From Streptomyces olivochromogenes (lineage in GTDB: Bacteria > Actinomycetota > Actinomycetes > Streptomycetales > Streptomycetaceae), in assembly GCF_001514115.1 (NCBI RefSeq), contig NZ_KQ948459.1:124001-188000 (forward strand): a stretch of DNA of 64,000 nt. The letters run 5' to 3'. A program made the translations under genes and the position numbers. Position 1 is the stretch's first letter. The number at the start of each line of letters is the position of its first letter. The notes below the pieces were generated by a model that searched no databases, had not been told where the DNA came from, and saw only the letters and a list, made by a program, of their open reading frames with translations. This document shows positions 34,677-43,565 of the stretch, in pieces.

Positions 34677-36704
34677 CTACGCGGCGTCCAGGGCGGCGCG
34701 GCAGGCACGCAGCAGCTGTTCGTCCTCGCCGATGTTGTCGCTCCAGTAGGTGTCGGCCCGCGCCTGGTGCCGCCGTGGCGTGGCGAGTTCCGTACGGAGC
34801 AGATCGTGGGCGGGCGCGCCCGCCGGCCCCATCCGGGTCAGGCAGTCGGCGAGGAGGGGGCGGGTGTGCGCGTTCTGCTCCCAGGCGGAGCGGAGCGCCG
34901 GGAGGACCGGTTCCGGATCTCCGGCGATGTCCCACAGGGAGCCCGCGGCGCTCGCACGCAGCCACACCTTCCCGGAGTCGGCCATGCCGCGCAGTGCCGG
35001 CAGGGCGGGTCGGGCCGCGGGCCCCAGTCGGCCCAGGGCCTCGGCCGCGTTGCGTGCGTGGAGCTGCCCCGCCACCAATTCCCTTCGCAACGTCGGCAGT
35101 ACGGCCTCGGCGTCGCCCTCCAGCGACCAGAGCGCACCGGCCGCCGCCACCGCGCACTCCCCGTCCAGCAGTTCACGCAGGGCCGGTATCGCCTCCCGCG
35201 CGTCCGGGCCGCACCTGCCGAGCGCGTCGGCGATCGCCCGTACGAGCCATTCCCGGCTCCGCAGCCCCTCCGGCGCCCCGTGCAGCAGCCGCAGCATCTC
35301 CGGTACCGCCGGCGCGTGTCCCAGCCAGCCGAGCGCGAACAGCAGCGGCACCGCACGGTCGTAGGTGTCGAGTGCGTCGAGGGGCAGCTCGCCGAGCCGC
35401 TCGCGCAGCAGCGGAGCGAGCGGGGCCGCCGCGGGGCCCAAGTGCTGTACTACGTAGCCGGTTTCGGGGGGTACGACCGGCCCGTCCAGCACCTCGGCGA
35501 GCGCCGCCACCGCGCGCGGATCGCCGGCTCTGGCCAGCGCCTTGAGCGGGGCGCCGAGGGCCGGTGTCCCGTGCTCCCACTGGCGTATTCGGTGCTCGGA
35601 GCCGACCGCCACCAGGGCGGCGAGGTGGTCGGCGGCCGGGGCGGCCAGACCGAAGAGTGTCTCCAGGACGGAGGCCGCGGCATCGCGCAGCCGCTGTTCC
35701 TCGGTGACGACCTGTTCGCCGATCAACGCGACCAGCTCTTCGTACGAGCCCCGCCATTCACGGAGCAGCCCCGCCGCCATCCACACGCCGTTGCACCGGT
35801 CGGCCGGCTCGTCGCTGCTCAGCTGTCCCTTGAGCAGGGCGATCCGGTCGGCGGTCCGGCCGCCGAGCGCGGTGTGCAGCGTCCGCAGGAGATGACCCCC
35901 CTCCTCGTCGTCGGGGCGCAGGCGCCGCAGGTGGCCGATGAGGGTGTCGGTGTCGGGCCGCTCGGGCTGGTCCGGCACCCGGGGGCGTCGTGATCTGGCC
36001 CGGAGCAGCGCGACGACGGTGGGAACGAGGTCGGCCGGCAGGCGATCGGGTGCGCAGCCGGCGAGTTGGCCGAGGGCGGCGAGCCGCAGCCCGGGGTCGT
36101 GCGGAGCGGCACCGAGTTCGACGAGGTACTCCACCGCGGGAGCGGCGGACGCGGGGTGCAGGCGCGCGAACAGCCCCAGGCCCTCGGCCAGGGCCGGCCG
36201 GACCTGTTCCTCCTCTTCCTCCTCGAGTCGTCCCGTCAACAGCCCAAGGACGCTCTCCGGTTGGCCGAGGAACCGCACGAGCGCCGTCGGTGCCGCCCGG
36301 CGCACCTCCGGGTCCCGGTCCGCGAGCAGACCGACGAAGGCCTCGGCGCCCGAGCGAACCGCCGTCCGGGCCATGGCGTAGTTGCCCTCGGCGCCGTCCC
36401 CGTCTTCGAGCGGACCGTCGTCGAAGGCGTCCCCACCGCCGATGCTGACGAGCAGCTCCACGACGCCGGCCCGGTCGCGGAGTTCCGCGTGTCCGACGAG
36501 TTCGAACAGGAACGGGATGCACGCGAGCGTCGAGTCGTAGACATCGCCCTGATGGTGCACGGCTCCGTACATCCCGTCGAGCGCTCTCTCACGCTCCTGC
36601 GGGCACGTGGAGGTCAGTCCCCGGAGCAACTCCGGGACGTCCTCGGCGCTTCCATAGGCATGCTTCATCGAGGCCCAGCCGACCTCGTCCATCCCCGTGA
36701 ACAC
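34677..36704 (-). CDS. HEAT-repeat protein
   Basis: The 675-residue protein is a chain of HEAT/Armadillo-like helical repeats, for example DPEVRRAAPTALVRFLG, AREAIPALRELLDGECAVAAAGALWSL and LPALRGMADSGKVWLRASAAGSLWDIAG. It has no enzymatic motif, signal peptide or membrane helix. Such solenoids serve as protein-binding scaffolds. GTG at 36704 has GGGGAGG five bases upstream and is preferred; ATG at 36692 is the next choice. It lies 106 bases upstream of the DUF4132 operon on the same strand, and both have damage-type promoters, so a functional link is plausible. Confidence 0.82.
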   Translation of the reverse strand: MFTGMDEVGWASMKHAYGSAEDVPELLRGLTSTCPQERERALDGMYGAVHHQGDVYDSTLACIPFLFELVGHAELRDRAGVVELLVSIGGGDAFDDGPLEDGDGAEGNYAMARTAVRSGAEAFVGLLADRDPEVRRAAPTALVRFLGQPESVLGLLTGRLEEEEEEQVRPALAEGLGLFARLHPASAAPAVEYLVELGAAPHDPGLRLAALGQLAGCAPDRLPADLVPTVVALLRARSRRPRVPDQPERPDTDTLIGHLRRLRPDDEEGGHLLRTLHTALGGRTADRIALLKGQLSSDEPADRCNGVWMAAGLLREWRGSYEELVALIGEQVVTEEQRLRDAAASVLETLFGLAAPAADHLAALVAVGSEHRIRQWEHGTPALGAPLKALARAGDPRAVAALAEVLDGPVVPPETGYVVQHLGPAAAPLAPLLRERLGELPLDALDTYDRAVPLLFALGWLGHAPAVPEMLRLLHGAPEGLRSREWLVRAIADALGRCGPDAREAIPALRELLDGECAVAAAGALWSLEGDAEAVLPTLRRELVAGQLHARNAAEALGRLGPAARPALPALRGMADSGKVWLRASAAGSLWDIAGDPEPVLPALRSAWEQNAHTRPLLADCLTRMGPAGAPAHDLLRTELATPRRHQARADTYWSDNIGEDEQLLRACRAALDAA

Positions 36705-36738
36705 GGCATCCTCCCCAGGTGTACGACAACTCATCGTG

Positions 36739-36761
36739 AGTGTGCACCAAGGCACTGACAG
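36739..36761 (-). promoter_or_regulatory. RecA-NDp/PafBC-like promoter of the HEAT gene
   Basis: On the minus strand CTGTCAGTG is followed by 8 bases and CACACT. Eight of the nine upstream bases match the consensus, and the -10 has C for T at its first base. It lies 35 bases before the GTG. Confidence 0.5.
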
Positions 36762-36871
36762 TCACATGTGCCTTTTGGGGCGTGTTCCGGCGCCGGGGCC
36801 GGCAAGGGCCCGCCGCCCGCGCCCAGGGGATTCGCATCGAGGCGGGGACGGCGGGGGACCGGTGGGACGCG

Positions 36872-37447
36872 TCAGACTCCGACGCCGAAGTCGGAGGCGA
36901 TCCCGGACAGACCCGAGGCGTACCCCTGGCCGACCGCGCGGAACTTCCACTCCGTGCCGTTGCGGTACAACTCGCCGAAGATCATCGCGGTTTCGGACGC
37001 GGCGTCCTCCGACAGGTCGTAGCGGGCGAGTTCGGTGCCGCCGGCCTGGTTGACGACACGGATGAACGCGTTGCGGACCTGGCCGAAGCTCTGTCCGCGC
37101 GCGTCGGCGTCGTGGATCGAGACCGGGAACACGATCTTGGCGACCTCGGCCGGTACGCCGGCCAGGTTCACCTTGATCGACTCGTCGTCGCCCTCGCCCT
37201 CACCGGTCAGGTTGTCGCCGGTGTGCTCGACCGAACCGTCCGGGCTCTTCAGGTTGTTGTAGAAGACGAAGTGCTGGTCCGAGAGGACCTTGCCCGACTC
37301 GTCGACCAGCAGCGCGGACGCGTCGAGGTCGTAGTCGGTGCCCGTCGTGGTCCGCACGTCCCAGCCCAGACCGACCAGGACCGCGGTCAGGCCCGGCGCC
37401 TCCTTGCTGAGCGAGACATTGCCGCCTTTGGACAGGGAAACTCCCAC
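36872..37447 (-). CDS. terD: TerD-family stress protein
   Basis: The 191-residue protein is a full-length TerD/CABP domain. It starts MGVSLSKGGNVSLSKEAPGLTAV and has the Ca2+-binding LDASALLVDESGK and GEGDDESIKVNL loops, with the GTEWKFRAVGQGY and GLSGIASDFGVGV ends. TerD proteins bind calcium and associate with the membrane periphery. They are linked to tellurite resistance, stress and differentiation in Streptomyces. It is monocistronic. The upstream region contains an AT-rich promoter with a CTACA-N4-TGTAG palindrome at 37520-37533. Streptomyces usually have many terD paralogs, so the symbol denotes the family. Confidence 0.95.
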   Translation of the reverse strand: MGVSLSKGGNVSLSKEAPGLTAVLVGLGWDVRTTTGTDYDLDASALLVDESGKVLSDQHFVFYNNLKSPDGSVEHTGDNLTGEGEGDDESIKVNLAGVPAEVAKIVFPVSIHDADARGQSFGQVRNAFIRVVNQAGGTELARYDLSEDAASETAMIFGELYRNGTEWKFRAVGQGYASGLSGIASDFGVGV

Positions 37448-37519
37448 GCTGCTCTCCTCCGTGCTGCCGTCGGCCGGGCGAGTGGATGCCCGGCACTGGA
37501 TGGATCGACACCAAAAAAA

Positions 37520-37533
37520 CTACATCACTGTAG
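37520..37533 (-). promoter_or_regulatory. CTACA-N4-TGTAG palindrome in terD promoter region
   Basis: The palindrome lies 73-86 bases upstream of the terD ATG within an AT-rich island that is unusual here (run of seven A/T, TTTATTTC). It could be the operator, or overlap the -10. Confidence 0.45.
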
Positions 37534-37570
37534 AAATAAAGCGGGAGTTGTCGGCCGGAACTTGTCGGTC

Positions 37571-38251
37571 CTACGTGCTCCTCGCCACGATGCCGGGCGT
37601 GACCAGGCCCGTTTCGTACGCCGTGACGACCGCCTGGACGCGGTCGCGGAGGCCGAGTTTGGCGAGGATGCGGGCGACATGGGTCTTGACCGTCGCCTCG
37701 GCCAGGTGGAGGTGGGCGGCGAGTTCGGTGTTGCTCAGGCCCTGGGCGAGCAGACGCAGGACTTCGAGTTCGCGTGGGGTCAACGGGGCAAGGTCGCGAG
37801 GGAGCGCGGCCGTCTCCGGGGACCGGCGGGCGTGGCGTTCGACCAGGCGGCGGGTGATCGCCGGAGCCAGGAGCGCGTCGCCGGAGCGGACCAGGCGGAC
37901 GGCGGAGACCAGGTGTTCGGGGGTGACGTCCTTGAGGAGGAACCCGCTGGCCCCGGCGGACAGCGCCGCGTACACCAGGTCGTCGAGGTCGAAGGTGGTC
38001 AGGATGATCACGCGAGGCGGGTCGGACGCGCCGGTCAGGATGCGGCGGGTCGCCTCCAGGCCGTCCAGTTCCGGCATCCGGATGTCCATCAGCACCACGT
38101 CGGGGCGGGTGCGGCGGACCGCCTCCACGGCTTCGGCGCCGTCGGCCGCCTCCGCGACCACGTCGATGCCGTCGGCCATGAGGATCATCCGGAAGCCCGT
38201 ACGGGCGAGGGTCTGGTCGTCGGCGACCACCACGCGCAGCGGTGACGTCAT
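37571..38251 (-). CDS. NarL/LuxR-family response regulator
   Basis: The 226-residue protein has a receiver domain (phosphoacceptor D56 in VVLMDIRMP, acidic pair D11-D12, conserved Thr in LTTFD and Lys in FLLKD). It also has a C-terminal LuxR helix-turn-helix (LTPRELEVLRLLAQGLSNTELAAHLHLAEATVKTHVARILAKLG, given here in family form). The ATG overlaps the stop of the upstream histidine kinase gene, so the two are co-translated. The pair is divergent from an ABC transporter, which it probably controls. The signal is unknown. Confidence 0.93.
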   Translation of the reverse strand: MTSPLRVVVADDQTLARTGFRMILMADGIDVVAEAADGAEAVEAVRRTRPDVVLMDIRMPELDGLEATRRILTGASDPPRVIILTTFDLDDLVYAALSAGASGFLLKDVTPEHLVSAVRLVRSGDALLAPAITRRLVERHARRSPETAALPRDLAPLTPRELEVLRLLAQGLSNTELAAHLHLAEATVKTHVARILAKLGLRDRVQAVVTAYETGLVTPGIVARST

Positions 38252-39681
38252 CACGCCTCCAGGGGGATCAGCGCGGTGACACGGTAGCCGCCGGTCGGAC
38301 GTCGTCCGGTGTCCAAGGTGCCTCCGTACACGGCCAGTCGCTCGCGCAGACCGAGCAGGCCACGGCCGTTTCCGGTGGTCGTCGCGGACGCGTCCGGCGT
38401 GCCCCCGGTGTCCTTGACGTCGACACGGAGACGGTCGGTGCCGTACTCGACCGTCACTGTCGCCCTGGCACCGACCGCGTGCTTCACCGTGTTCGTCAAC
38501 GCCTCCTGCACCACCCGATACGCGGCCAGGTCGACCCCCGACGGCAGCGCACGGGGCGGCCCCGTGATCGTCAGTTCCACGGGTACACCGGATTCGCGTA
38601 CCCGTCCGACCAGGGACTCCAACCGGTCCAGGCCCGGCTGCGGCGCGAGATCCACCGCGGCGGCCGGTTCCGGCCCTTCGGCCTCCATCGTCAACAGCCC
38701 CATGGCGTGCCGCAGTTCGGCCATCGCCGCCCGGCCGCCGGCCTCGACCGCGAGCAGGGCCTCGCGGGCCTGGTCGGGCGCGACGTCCATGACCTTGCGG
38801 GCGGCGCCGGCCTGGATGACCATCACGCTGACGTTGTGGGTGACGACGTCGTGCAACTCACGGGCGATGCGGGCCCGTTCATGCTCGGCGGCGCGGCGCA
38901 GCTCCGCGGCCCGCTCACGTTCCAGCGCCGACATCCGTGCCCGGCTCTCGTCGGCCCGCAGCTTCCACATCCGCAGCCCGCTCGCCGCCACCACGAGCGG
39001 GACGAGGATCAGCAGCGTGACGTACTGGGTGGGGACCGTGGGCGACACGTACGGGGAAGTCGGCCCCGAGTTCATCGATGTCCCGACCGTGGCGACCGAG
39101 ACCGCGGTCACCGGCAGACTCGCCAACGTGGCCACGCGGTAGGGGCCGTAGGCCGCCGCGCTGTAGGCGGCGACGACACAGGGGTAGAAGACCAGGCGCT
39201 GTGCGTCGTGCGGTGTCAGCGCCGCGGCGCCCGTCACGATCCACAGCACGGCCAGTGGGTAGCGGCGGCGCAGTGCCAGCGGCAGCGTGGCGACGACCGC
39301 CAGCGCGAGCGCCACGATCACACTGCCCGTCTGCGTCGAGCCGGCGAACGGGGCGATGCCGTCGTGGGCGTCGCGCACCCGACCCGCACCGGATTCCACG
39401 GCCCACTCGGTCAAGGCGCCTGCGAGGACGAGCGTCAGCGTGACGTCGAAGACGAGGTTCCGGCGGGTCGGTCGCGGGAGCGGACCGGCCTGAAGCCTCA
39501 GGTGTTCGAGGGCCGTGCGGAGGGTCAGGGAGTGGGCGAAGAGGCCCTTGCGCAGGCCAATCACCCGTCCCAGCAGGTGCCTTGGGCGCAGGGGGTGTTT
39601 CGGCGGTACGGGCGCGTCCGATCGCGGAGGGTCCAGGACCCCCACCGGGTCGGCCGAAGAGTGCCCGATCGACGCGTTCAT
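38251..39681 (-). CDS. NarL-type sensor histidine kinase (HisKA_3)
   Basis: The 476-residue membrane kinase has about five hydrophobic segments in residues 75-235, then a coiled dimerisation region with the HisKA_3 motif ARELHDVVTHNVSVMV, in which H is the phosphorylation site. The HATPase_c domain contains QEALTNTVKHA (N box) and GNGRGLLGLRERL (G box). Its stop overlaps the response regulator start. ATG at 39681 is preferred to longer alternatives because the leader upstream is low-quality. The gap of 223 bases to the divergent ABC gene contains both promoters. Confidence 0.9.
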   Translation of the reverse strand: MNASIGHSSADPVGVLDPPRSDAPVPPKHPLRPRHLLGRVIGLRKGLFAHSLTLRTALEHLRLQAGPLPRPTRRNLVFDVTLTLVLAGALTEWAVESGAGRVRDAHDGIAPFAGSTQTGSVIVALALAVVATLPLALRRRYPLAVLWIVTGAAALTPHDAQRLVFYPCVVAAYSAAAYGPYRVATLASLPVTAVSVATVGTSMNSGPTSPYVSPTVPTQYVTLLILVPLVVAASGLRMWKLRADESRARMSALERERAAELRRAAEHERARIARELHDVVTHNVSVMVIQAGAARKVMDVAPDQAREALLAVEAGGRAAMAELRHAMGLLTMEAEGPEPAAAVDLAPQPGLDRLESLVGRVRESGVPVELTITGPPRALPSGVDLAAYRVVQEALTNTVKHAVGARATVTVEYGTDRLRVDVKDTGGTPDASATTTGNGRGLLGLRERLAVYGGTLDTGRRPTGGYRVTALIPLEA

Positions 39682-39904
39682 CACCGGGCCATTCTCGCCG
39701 CGCGCCGCCCGCTCCGGCATCCTCCTTGCCGACCCCGGCGCGACCTCCCTCTACATCGCTCGCCTACATCGCAGGGATGACCCGGTACGGCCTCATCCGG
39801 ACGCGGTAGCGGAAATGACTCGGCCGACCGACGCGCCCGGAGCGGCGGCGCACCTAGCGTCCGGGCAGACCGGCCGACTGGCGGGCGGGACCGAGGGAGA
39901 CACC

Positions 39905-40597
39905 ATGACCACACCCCTGATCGAACTGTGCGAGGTGAGCCGGAAGTACGACGACGGGCCGCCCGCGCTGCACGACACGTCGCTGACCGTCCGGGCAGGC
40001 GAGGCGGTCGCGATCCTCGGACCGTCCGGCAGCGGCAAGTCCACCCTGCTCAACCTGATCGCCGGCCTGGACCGGCCGGACACCGGGACGGTCACCGTGG
40101 ACGGCGTACGGGTCGACGGGCTCGGCGAGGCCGCCTCGGCGCGCTACCGGCGCGACAGGATCGGGATGGTCTTCCAGTTCTTCAACCTGCTCGACGACCT
40201 GACCGTCGCCGACAACGTCGTCCTGTCCGCCCAACTGGCCGGGATGCCCCGCGGCGAGGCACGTCGCCGCGCGGCGGAACTGCTCGGGACGCTGGGTGTC
40301 GACCGGCACGCCCGCGCCTACCCCGGGCGGCTGTCCGGCGGCGAACGCCAGCGTGTCGCCGTGGCCAGGGCCCTGATGAACCGTCCGCCCCTGCTGCTGG
40401 CCGACGAGCCGACCGGCGCCTTGGACAGCGCCTCCGGGGAGGAGGTCGGCGCACTGCTCACCGATCTCAACGCCGACGGACAGACCATCGTGGTCGTCAC
40501 CCACGACCCCGCGCTGGCCCGGTCCTGCACCAGCCGCACGGTCCGGCTCGTCGACGGCCGGATCACCGAGGACGTCAGGCCGGAGGCGGTCCGATGA
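39905..40597 (+). CDS. ABC transporter ATP-binding protein, MacB/LolD type
   Basis: The 230-residue ATPase has Walker A GPSGSGKST (39-47), Q-loop VFQFFNLLDDLTV, signature LSGGERQRVAVARAL, Walker B LLLADEPTGALD and H-loop VVTHD. The FFNLLDDLTVADNV region is typical of LolD/MacB-family subunits that power FtsX-like permeases by mechanotransmission. ATG at 39905 follows GAGGGAGACACC. The stop overlaps the permease start (ATGA), so they form an operon divergent from a NarL two-component system. The substrate may be a cell-envelope stress molecule or antibiotic, as in similar loci. Confidence 0.94.
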   Translation: MTTPLIELCEVSRKYDDGPPALHDTSLTVRAGEAVAILGPSGSGKSTLLNLIAGLDRPDTGTVTVDGVRVDGLGEAASARYRRDRIGMVFQFFNLLDDLTVADNVVLSAQLAGMPRGEARRRAAELLGTLGVDRHARAYPGRLSGGERQRVAVARALMNRPPLLLADEPTGALDSASGEEVGALLTDLNADGQTIVVVTHDPALARSCTSRTVRLVDGRITEDVRPEAVR

Positions 40598-43059
40598 GCG
40601 TGCTGGGCCGGGTCGTGCGCTCGGGCGTCGGACGCCGCCGGGTGCAGACCCTCGTGATCGGGCTGACCATGACGATGGCCGTGACCGCGGCCGTCCTCGG
40701 CGGATCGCTCCTGGTGGCCTCCAGCGCGCCCTTCGACCACGCCTTCGCCCGGGAGCACGGGGCGCACCTGTCCGTGCAGTTCGACGCGCGCCGCGCGACG
40801 GCGGCGCGGCTGTCCGCCTCGGCGGACGCCCCGGGGGTGGCCGAGGCGTCAGGCCCGTTCGGGACCGCGACGGTCACCCCGCACACCGACATCGAAGGCA
40901 TGGGCGGTGGCATGGACGGCGGCATCGACGGGGTGCCGATGACGGTCGTCGGCCGCGCCGAGCCGCACACCGGCGTCGACCTGGTCGCGCTGACCGAGGG
41001 ACGCTGGGCCGAGCGGCCTGGCGAGATCGTGATCTCTGACGGATCCCAGCCGTTCCCGAGCCTGGGGCGACGGCTCACGTTCCCCGCACTGCCCGGGGGC
41101 CCGACGCTGAAGGTGGTCGGCCTGGCCCGGTCGGCGAGCCGCACCGGCGACGCCTGGGTCGTCCCCGCCCAGATCGCCGCGCTGACGCCGCACGGCCGCG
41201 GCGCAGGTTACGAGATGCTCTACCGTCTCACCACGGCGGACACCGCCGCCCGGGTCGCCGCGGGCCGTCGCGCGGTGACAGCGGTCGTCCCGGCGGGAGC
41301 GGTGAGCGGGGCGCAGTCCTGGCTGACCGTCAAGAAGGCCGCCGACCGGGAGACCGCGCTGTTCGTTCCGTTCCTGCTCGCGTTCGGTGTCCTCGGCCTG
41401 GTCATGTCGGTGCTCATCGTGGGCAATGTGGTCGCGGGGACGGTCGGCGCGGGGCTGCGGCGCATCGGCATTCTCAAGGCCATCGGGTTCACCCCGCACC
41501 AAGTGGTACGGGCCTACGTCGGCCAGGCCCTGGTCCCGGCCGCGATCGGCACCGCCCTCGGTGTCGTCGCGGGCCACCTCGCCACCGTCCCGGTGCTGTC
41601 CGAGACCGCGAACGTCTACGGAACGGGCGGCCTGGCGGTCGCTCCCTGGGTCGACATCGCCGCGGTCGCGGGGGCGCTGGGTCTGGTGGCGGTCACCGCC
41701 TGGGCCGCCGCCTGGCGGGCGGGGCGGCTGCGTACGGTGGACGCGCTCGCCGTCGGCCGTACGCCGTCTCCCGGGCGTGGCCGACGGGCGGGCCGGGTGA
41801 GCGCTCTGCTGCCGTTCCCGAGGCCGGTCGGCCTCGGGCTGGCGCGTCCTTTCGCCCGCCCGGCCCGCTCGGCAGCCATGGGCGCCGCCATCGTCTTCGG
41901 CACGGTGGCCGTCACCTTCGCCGTCGGCCTGTCCTCGTCGCTCGCCGAGGTGATGGAGGCGCGGGCGCACGACGCCGCCGACGTCACCGTCGGAGTCTCG
42001 GGACCGCGGAACTCCATGGCACCGGGCGCCAAGAGCCAGGGCGCCGAGAACCAGGACGGCGAGAGTCCGGGCGCCAAGACTCAGGGTGCCAAGAATCCGA
42101 GTGCCCAGGCTCCGGGCGCCGCGAAGGAGACCGAGGCCGATCCCGCCGCGATCACCGCGGCCATCGACTCCCAACCGGGCACCGGAAAGTACTACGGCAT
42201 CGCCACCACCCAGGCCACCGTCTCCGGTGCGGCCGGTGTCATCAGCGTCGTCGCGTTCACCGGGGACGCTTCCTGGGGCGGCTACGACATGGTGTCGGGG
42301 CGGTGGATCGAGGGGCCCGGTGAGGCCGTCGTACCGACCCCCTTCCTGACCGCCACCGACACCCGGGTCGGCGACACCGTCACCCTGAACGACCACGGCA
42401 CGGCCGTCACGGTCCGGATCGTCGGAGAGGTCCTCGACACCCACCACCAGGGCATGGAGGTCTTCACCGACCGCGTGACCCTCGCCGCCGCCGAACCGGA
42501 CCTCCAGGTCGAGAGTCACCACATCGCGGTGAAGGCCGGCACGGACGTGGCGGCCTACACCGACCGGCTGAACACCGCACTGCGGCCGCTGGGCGTCACC
42601 GCCGAGAACGGCCGGGTCGGCAACAACAGTGGCACCGTCGCCGTGCTGAACTCCCTGACCGCGGTGCTCACCCTGATGCTCGTCGCGGTCGCCGGACTCG
42701 GCGTGCTCAACGGAGTCGTCCTGGACACCCGGGAACGGGTCCGCGACCTGGGCATCCACAAGGCCCTCGGAATGACGCCGCGGCAGACCGTCGTCATGGT
42801 CGTCACCTCGGTCGTCATGACCGGACTCGTCGGCGGCGCCGTCGGAGTGCCGCTCGGCGTCGCCCTGCACGGCTGGATCATGCCTGCCATGGGACACAGC
42901 GCCGGGCTGAACCTGCCCGAGTCCGTCATCGCCGTCTACCGCACGCCCGAACTGGTCCTGCTCGCCCTCGGCGGACTGCTGATCGCCGTCCTGGGCGCGC
43001 TGCCGCCCGCGGGCTGGGCCGCCCGGACCCGCAGCGCCGTCGCCTTGCGTACGGAATAG
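40594..43059 (+). CDS. FtsX-like ABC transporter permease
   Basis: The 821-residue permease has an N-terminal membrane helix (about 18-45), an extracytoplasmic domain, a first FtsX three-helix block (about 260-385), a second helix near 430, another extracytoplasmic domain and a terminal FtsX block (about 685-800). FtsX motifs GILKAIGFTPHQVV and GIHKALGMTPRQTVV are clear. A 33-residue Gly/Ala/Lys/Gln insert of two 15-residue repeats lies at about 477-509, just after the middle helix. It is translationally coupled to the ATPase gene. Symbol not assigned. Confidence 0.93.
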   Translation: MSVLGRVVRSGVGRRRVQTLVIGLTMTMAVTAAVLGGSLLVASSAPFDHAFAREHGAHLSVQFDARRATAARLSASADAPGVAEASGPFGTATVTPHTDIEGMGGGMDGGIDGVPMTVVGRAEPHTGVDLVALTEGRWAERPGEIVISDGSQPFPSLGRRLTFPALPGGPTLKVVGLARSASRTGDAWVVPAQIAALTPHGRGAGYEMLYRLTTADTAARVAAGRRAVTAVVPAGAVSGAQSWLTVKKAADRETALFVPFLLAFGVLGLVMSVLIVGNVVAGTVGAGLRRIGILKAIGFTPHQVVRAYVGQALVPAAIGTALGVVAGHLATVPVLSETANVYGTGGLAVAPWVDIAAVAGALGLVAVTAWAAAWRAGRLRTVDALAVGRTPSPGRGRRAGRVSALLPFPRPVGLGLARPFARPARSAAMGAAIVFGTVAVTFAVGLSSSLAEVMEARAHDAADVTVGVSGPRNSMAPGAKSQGAENQDGESPGAKTQGAKNPSAQAPGAAKETEADPAAITAAIDSQPGTGKYYGIATTQATVSGAAGVISVVAFTGDASWGGYDMVSGRWIEGPGEAVVPTPFLTATDTRVGDTVTLNDHGTAVTVRIVGEVLDTHHQGMEVFTDRVTLAAAEPDLQVESHHIAVKAGTDVAAYTDRLNTALRPLGVTAENGRVGNNSGTVAVLNSLTAVLTLMLVAVAGLGVLNGVVLDTRERVRDLGIHKALGMTPRQTVVMVVTSVVMTGLVGGAVGVPLGVALHGWIMPAMGHSAGLNLPESVIAVYRTPELVLLALGGLLIAVLGALPPAGWAARTRSAVALRTE
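42022..42120 (+). repeat. 45-bp in-frame repeat in permease extracellular loop
   Basis: Two diverged 45-bp units plus a 9-base remnant, each starting CCGGGCGCCAAG, encode PGAKxQGAxNxxxxx-type sequence. Confidence 0.75.
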
Positions 43060-43223
43060 CAGCGGAACAGGAGCGGAACGGGAACGGAAGGGCGACGGAA
43101 GGGGGAGCCGGGAGCCGTGCGATTCGAGCCCATGGTTGTACTGTTGCGCAAAGCGGCAATCTTCAAGTGGGTGGCGGCCAGTGGGGCGTGCCCTCGACCG
43201 AGGCGAAGAAAGGCGGGCGCGCG

Positions 43224-43502
43224 ATGCTCCGCAACGGACTGGAACCCTGGCACCTGCTGATCGTGGCGATCGTGCTCATCGTGCTGTTCGGCTCGAAGAA
43301 GCTGCCGGACACCGCCCGTGCGCTGGGCAAGTCGATGCGCATCCTCAAGAGCGAGACCAAGGCGATGAAGGACGAGAACCCCGCGTCCGCCGCCACCGCC
43401 GAACAGGGCACGGCTCCCGTGACCCCCACGGCGGTCATCAGGAACTCCGCCGAGCAGGCCGCCCCGCGCGCGACGACCGAGGCTCCGAGCGCCGCGCACT
43501 GA
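43224..43502 (+). CDS. tatA: Sec-independent translocase TatA/TatE
   Basis: The 92-residue protein has one N-terminal membrane helix (about 8-24, HLLIVAIVLIVLFGSKKLP). It is followed by the FGxKKLPD hinge and an amphipathic helix (ARALGKSMRILKSETKAM) that defines TatA. The acidic/Ala-rich tail is variable. TatA oligomers form the pore of the twin-arginine pathway with TatBC, which are not in the window, so this is likely an extra copy. ATG at 43224 has a GAAGAAAGGCGG purine stretch upstream; the frame is open further up but without Tat features. EfeB (51.4 kb) is a likely Tat client. Confidence 0.92.
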   Translation: MLRNGLEPWHLLIVAIVLIVLFGSKKLPDTARALGKSMRILKSETKAMKDENPASAATAEQGTAPVTPTAVIRNSAEQAAPRATTEAPSAAH

Positions 43503-43512
43503 GCCCATGTGG

Positions 43513-43552
43513 TCCGTGTCCGGGGACGGCGCACACCGCCCCCGGACACGGA
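43513..43552. terminator. Bidirectional terminator between tatA and spo0M
   Basis: A 13-bp perfect stem (TCCGTGTCCGGGG with CCCCGGACACGGA) encloses a 14-base loop between convergent stops. Confidence 0.85.
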
Positions 43553-43565
43553 CACGTCTGAGGAC

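Noticed and set aside
36749..36774. AAGGCAC/GTGCCTT hairpin after terD as a terminator
   Set aside because: Only 7 bp with a 12-base loop and no U-run on the terD strand; it overlaps the better-supported HEAT promoter.
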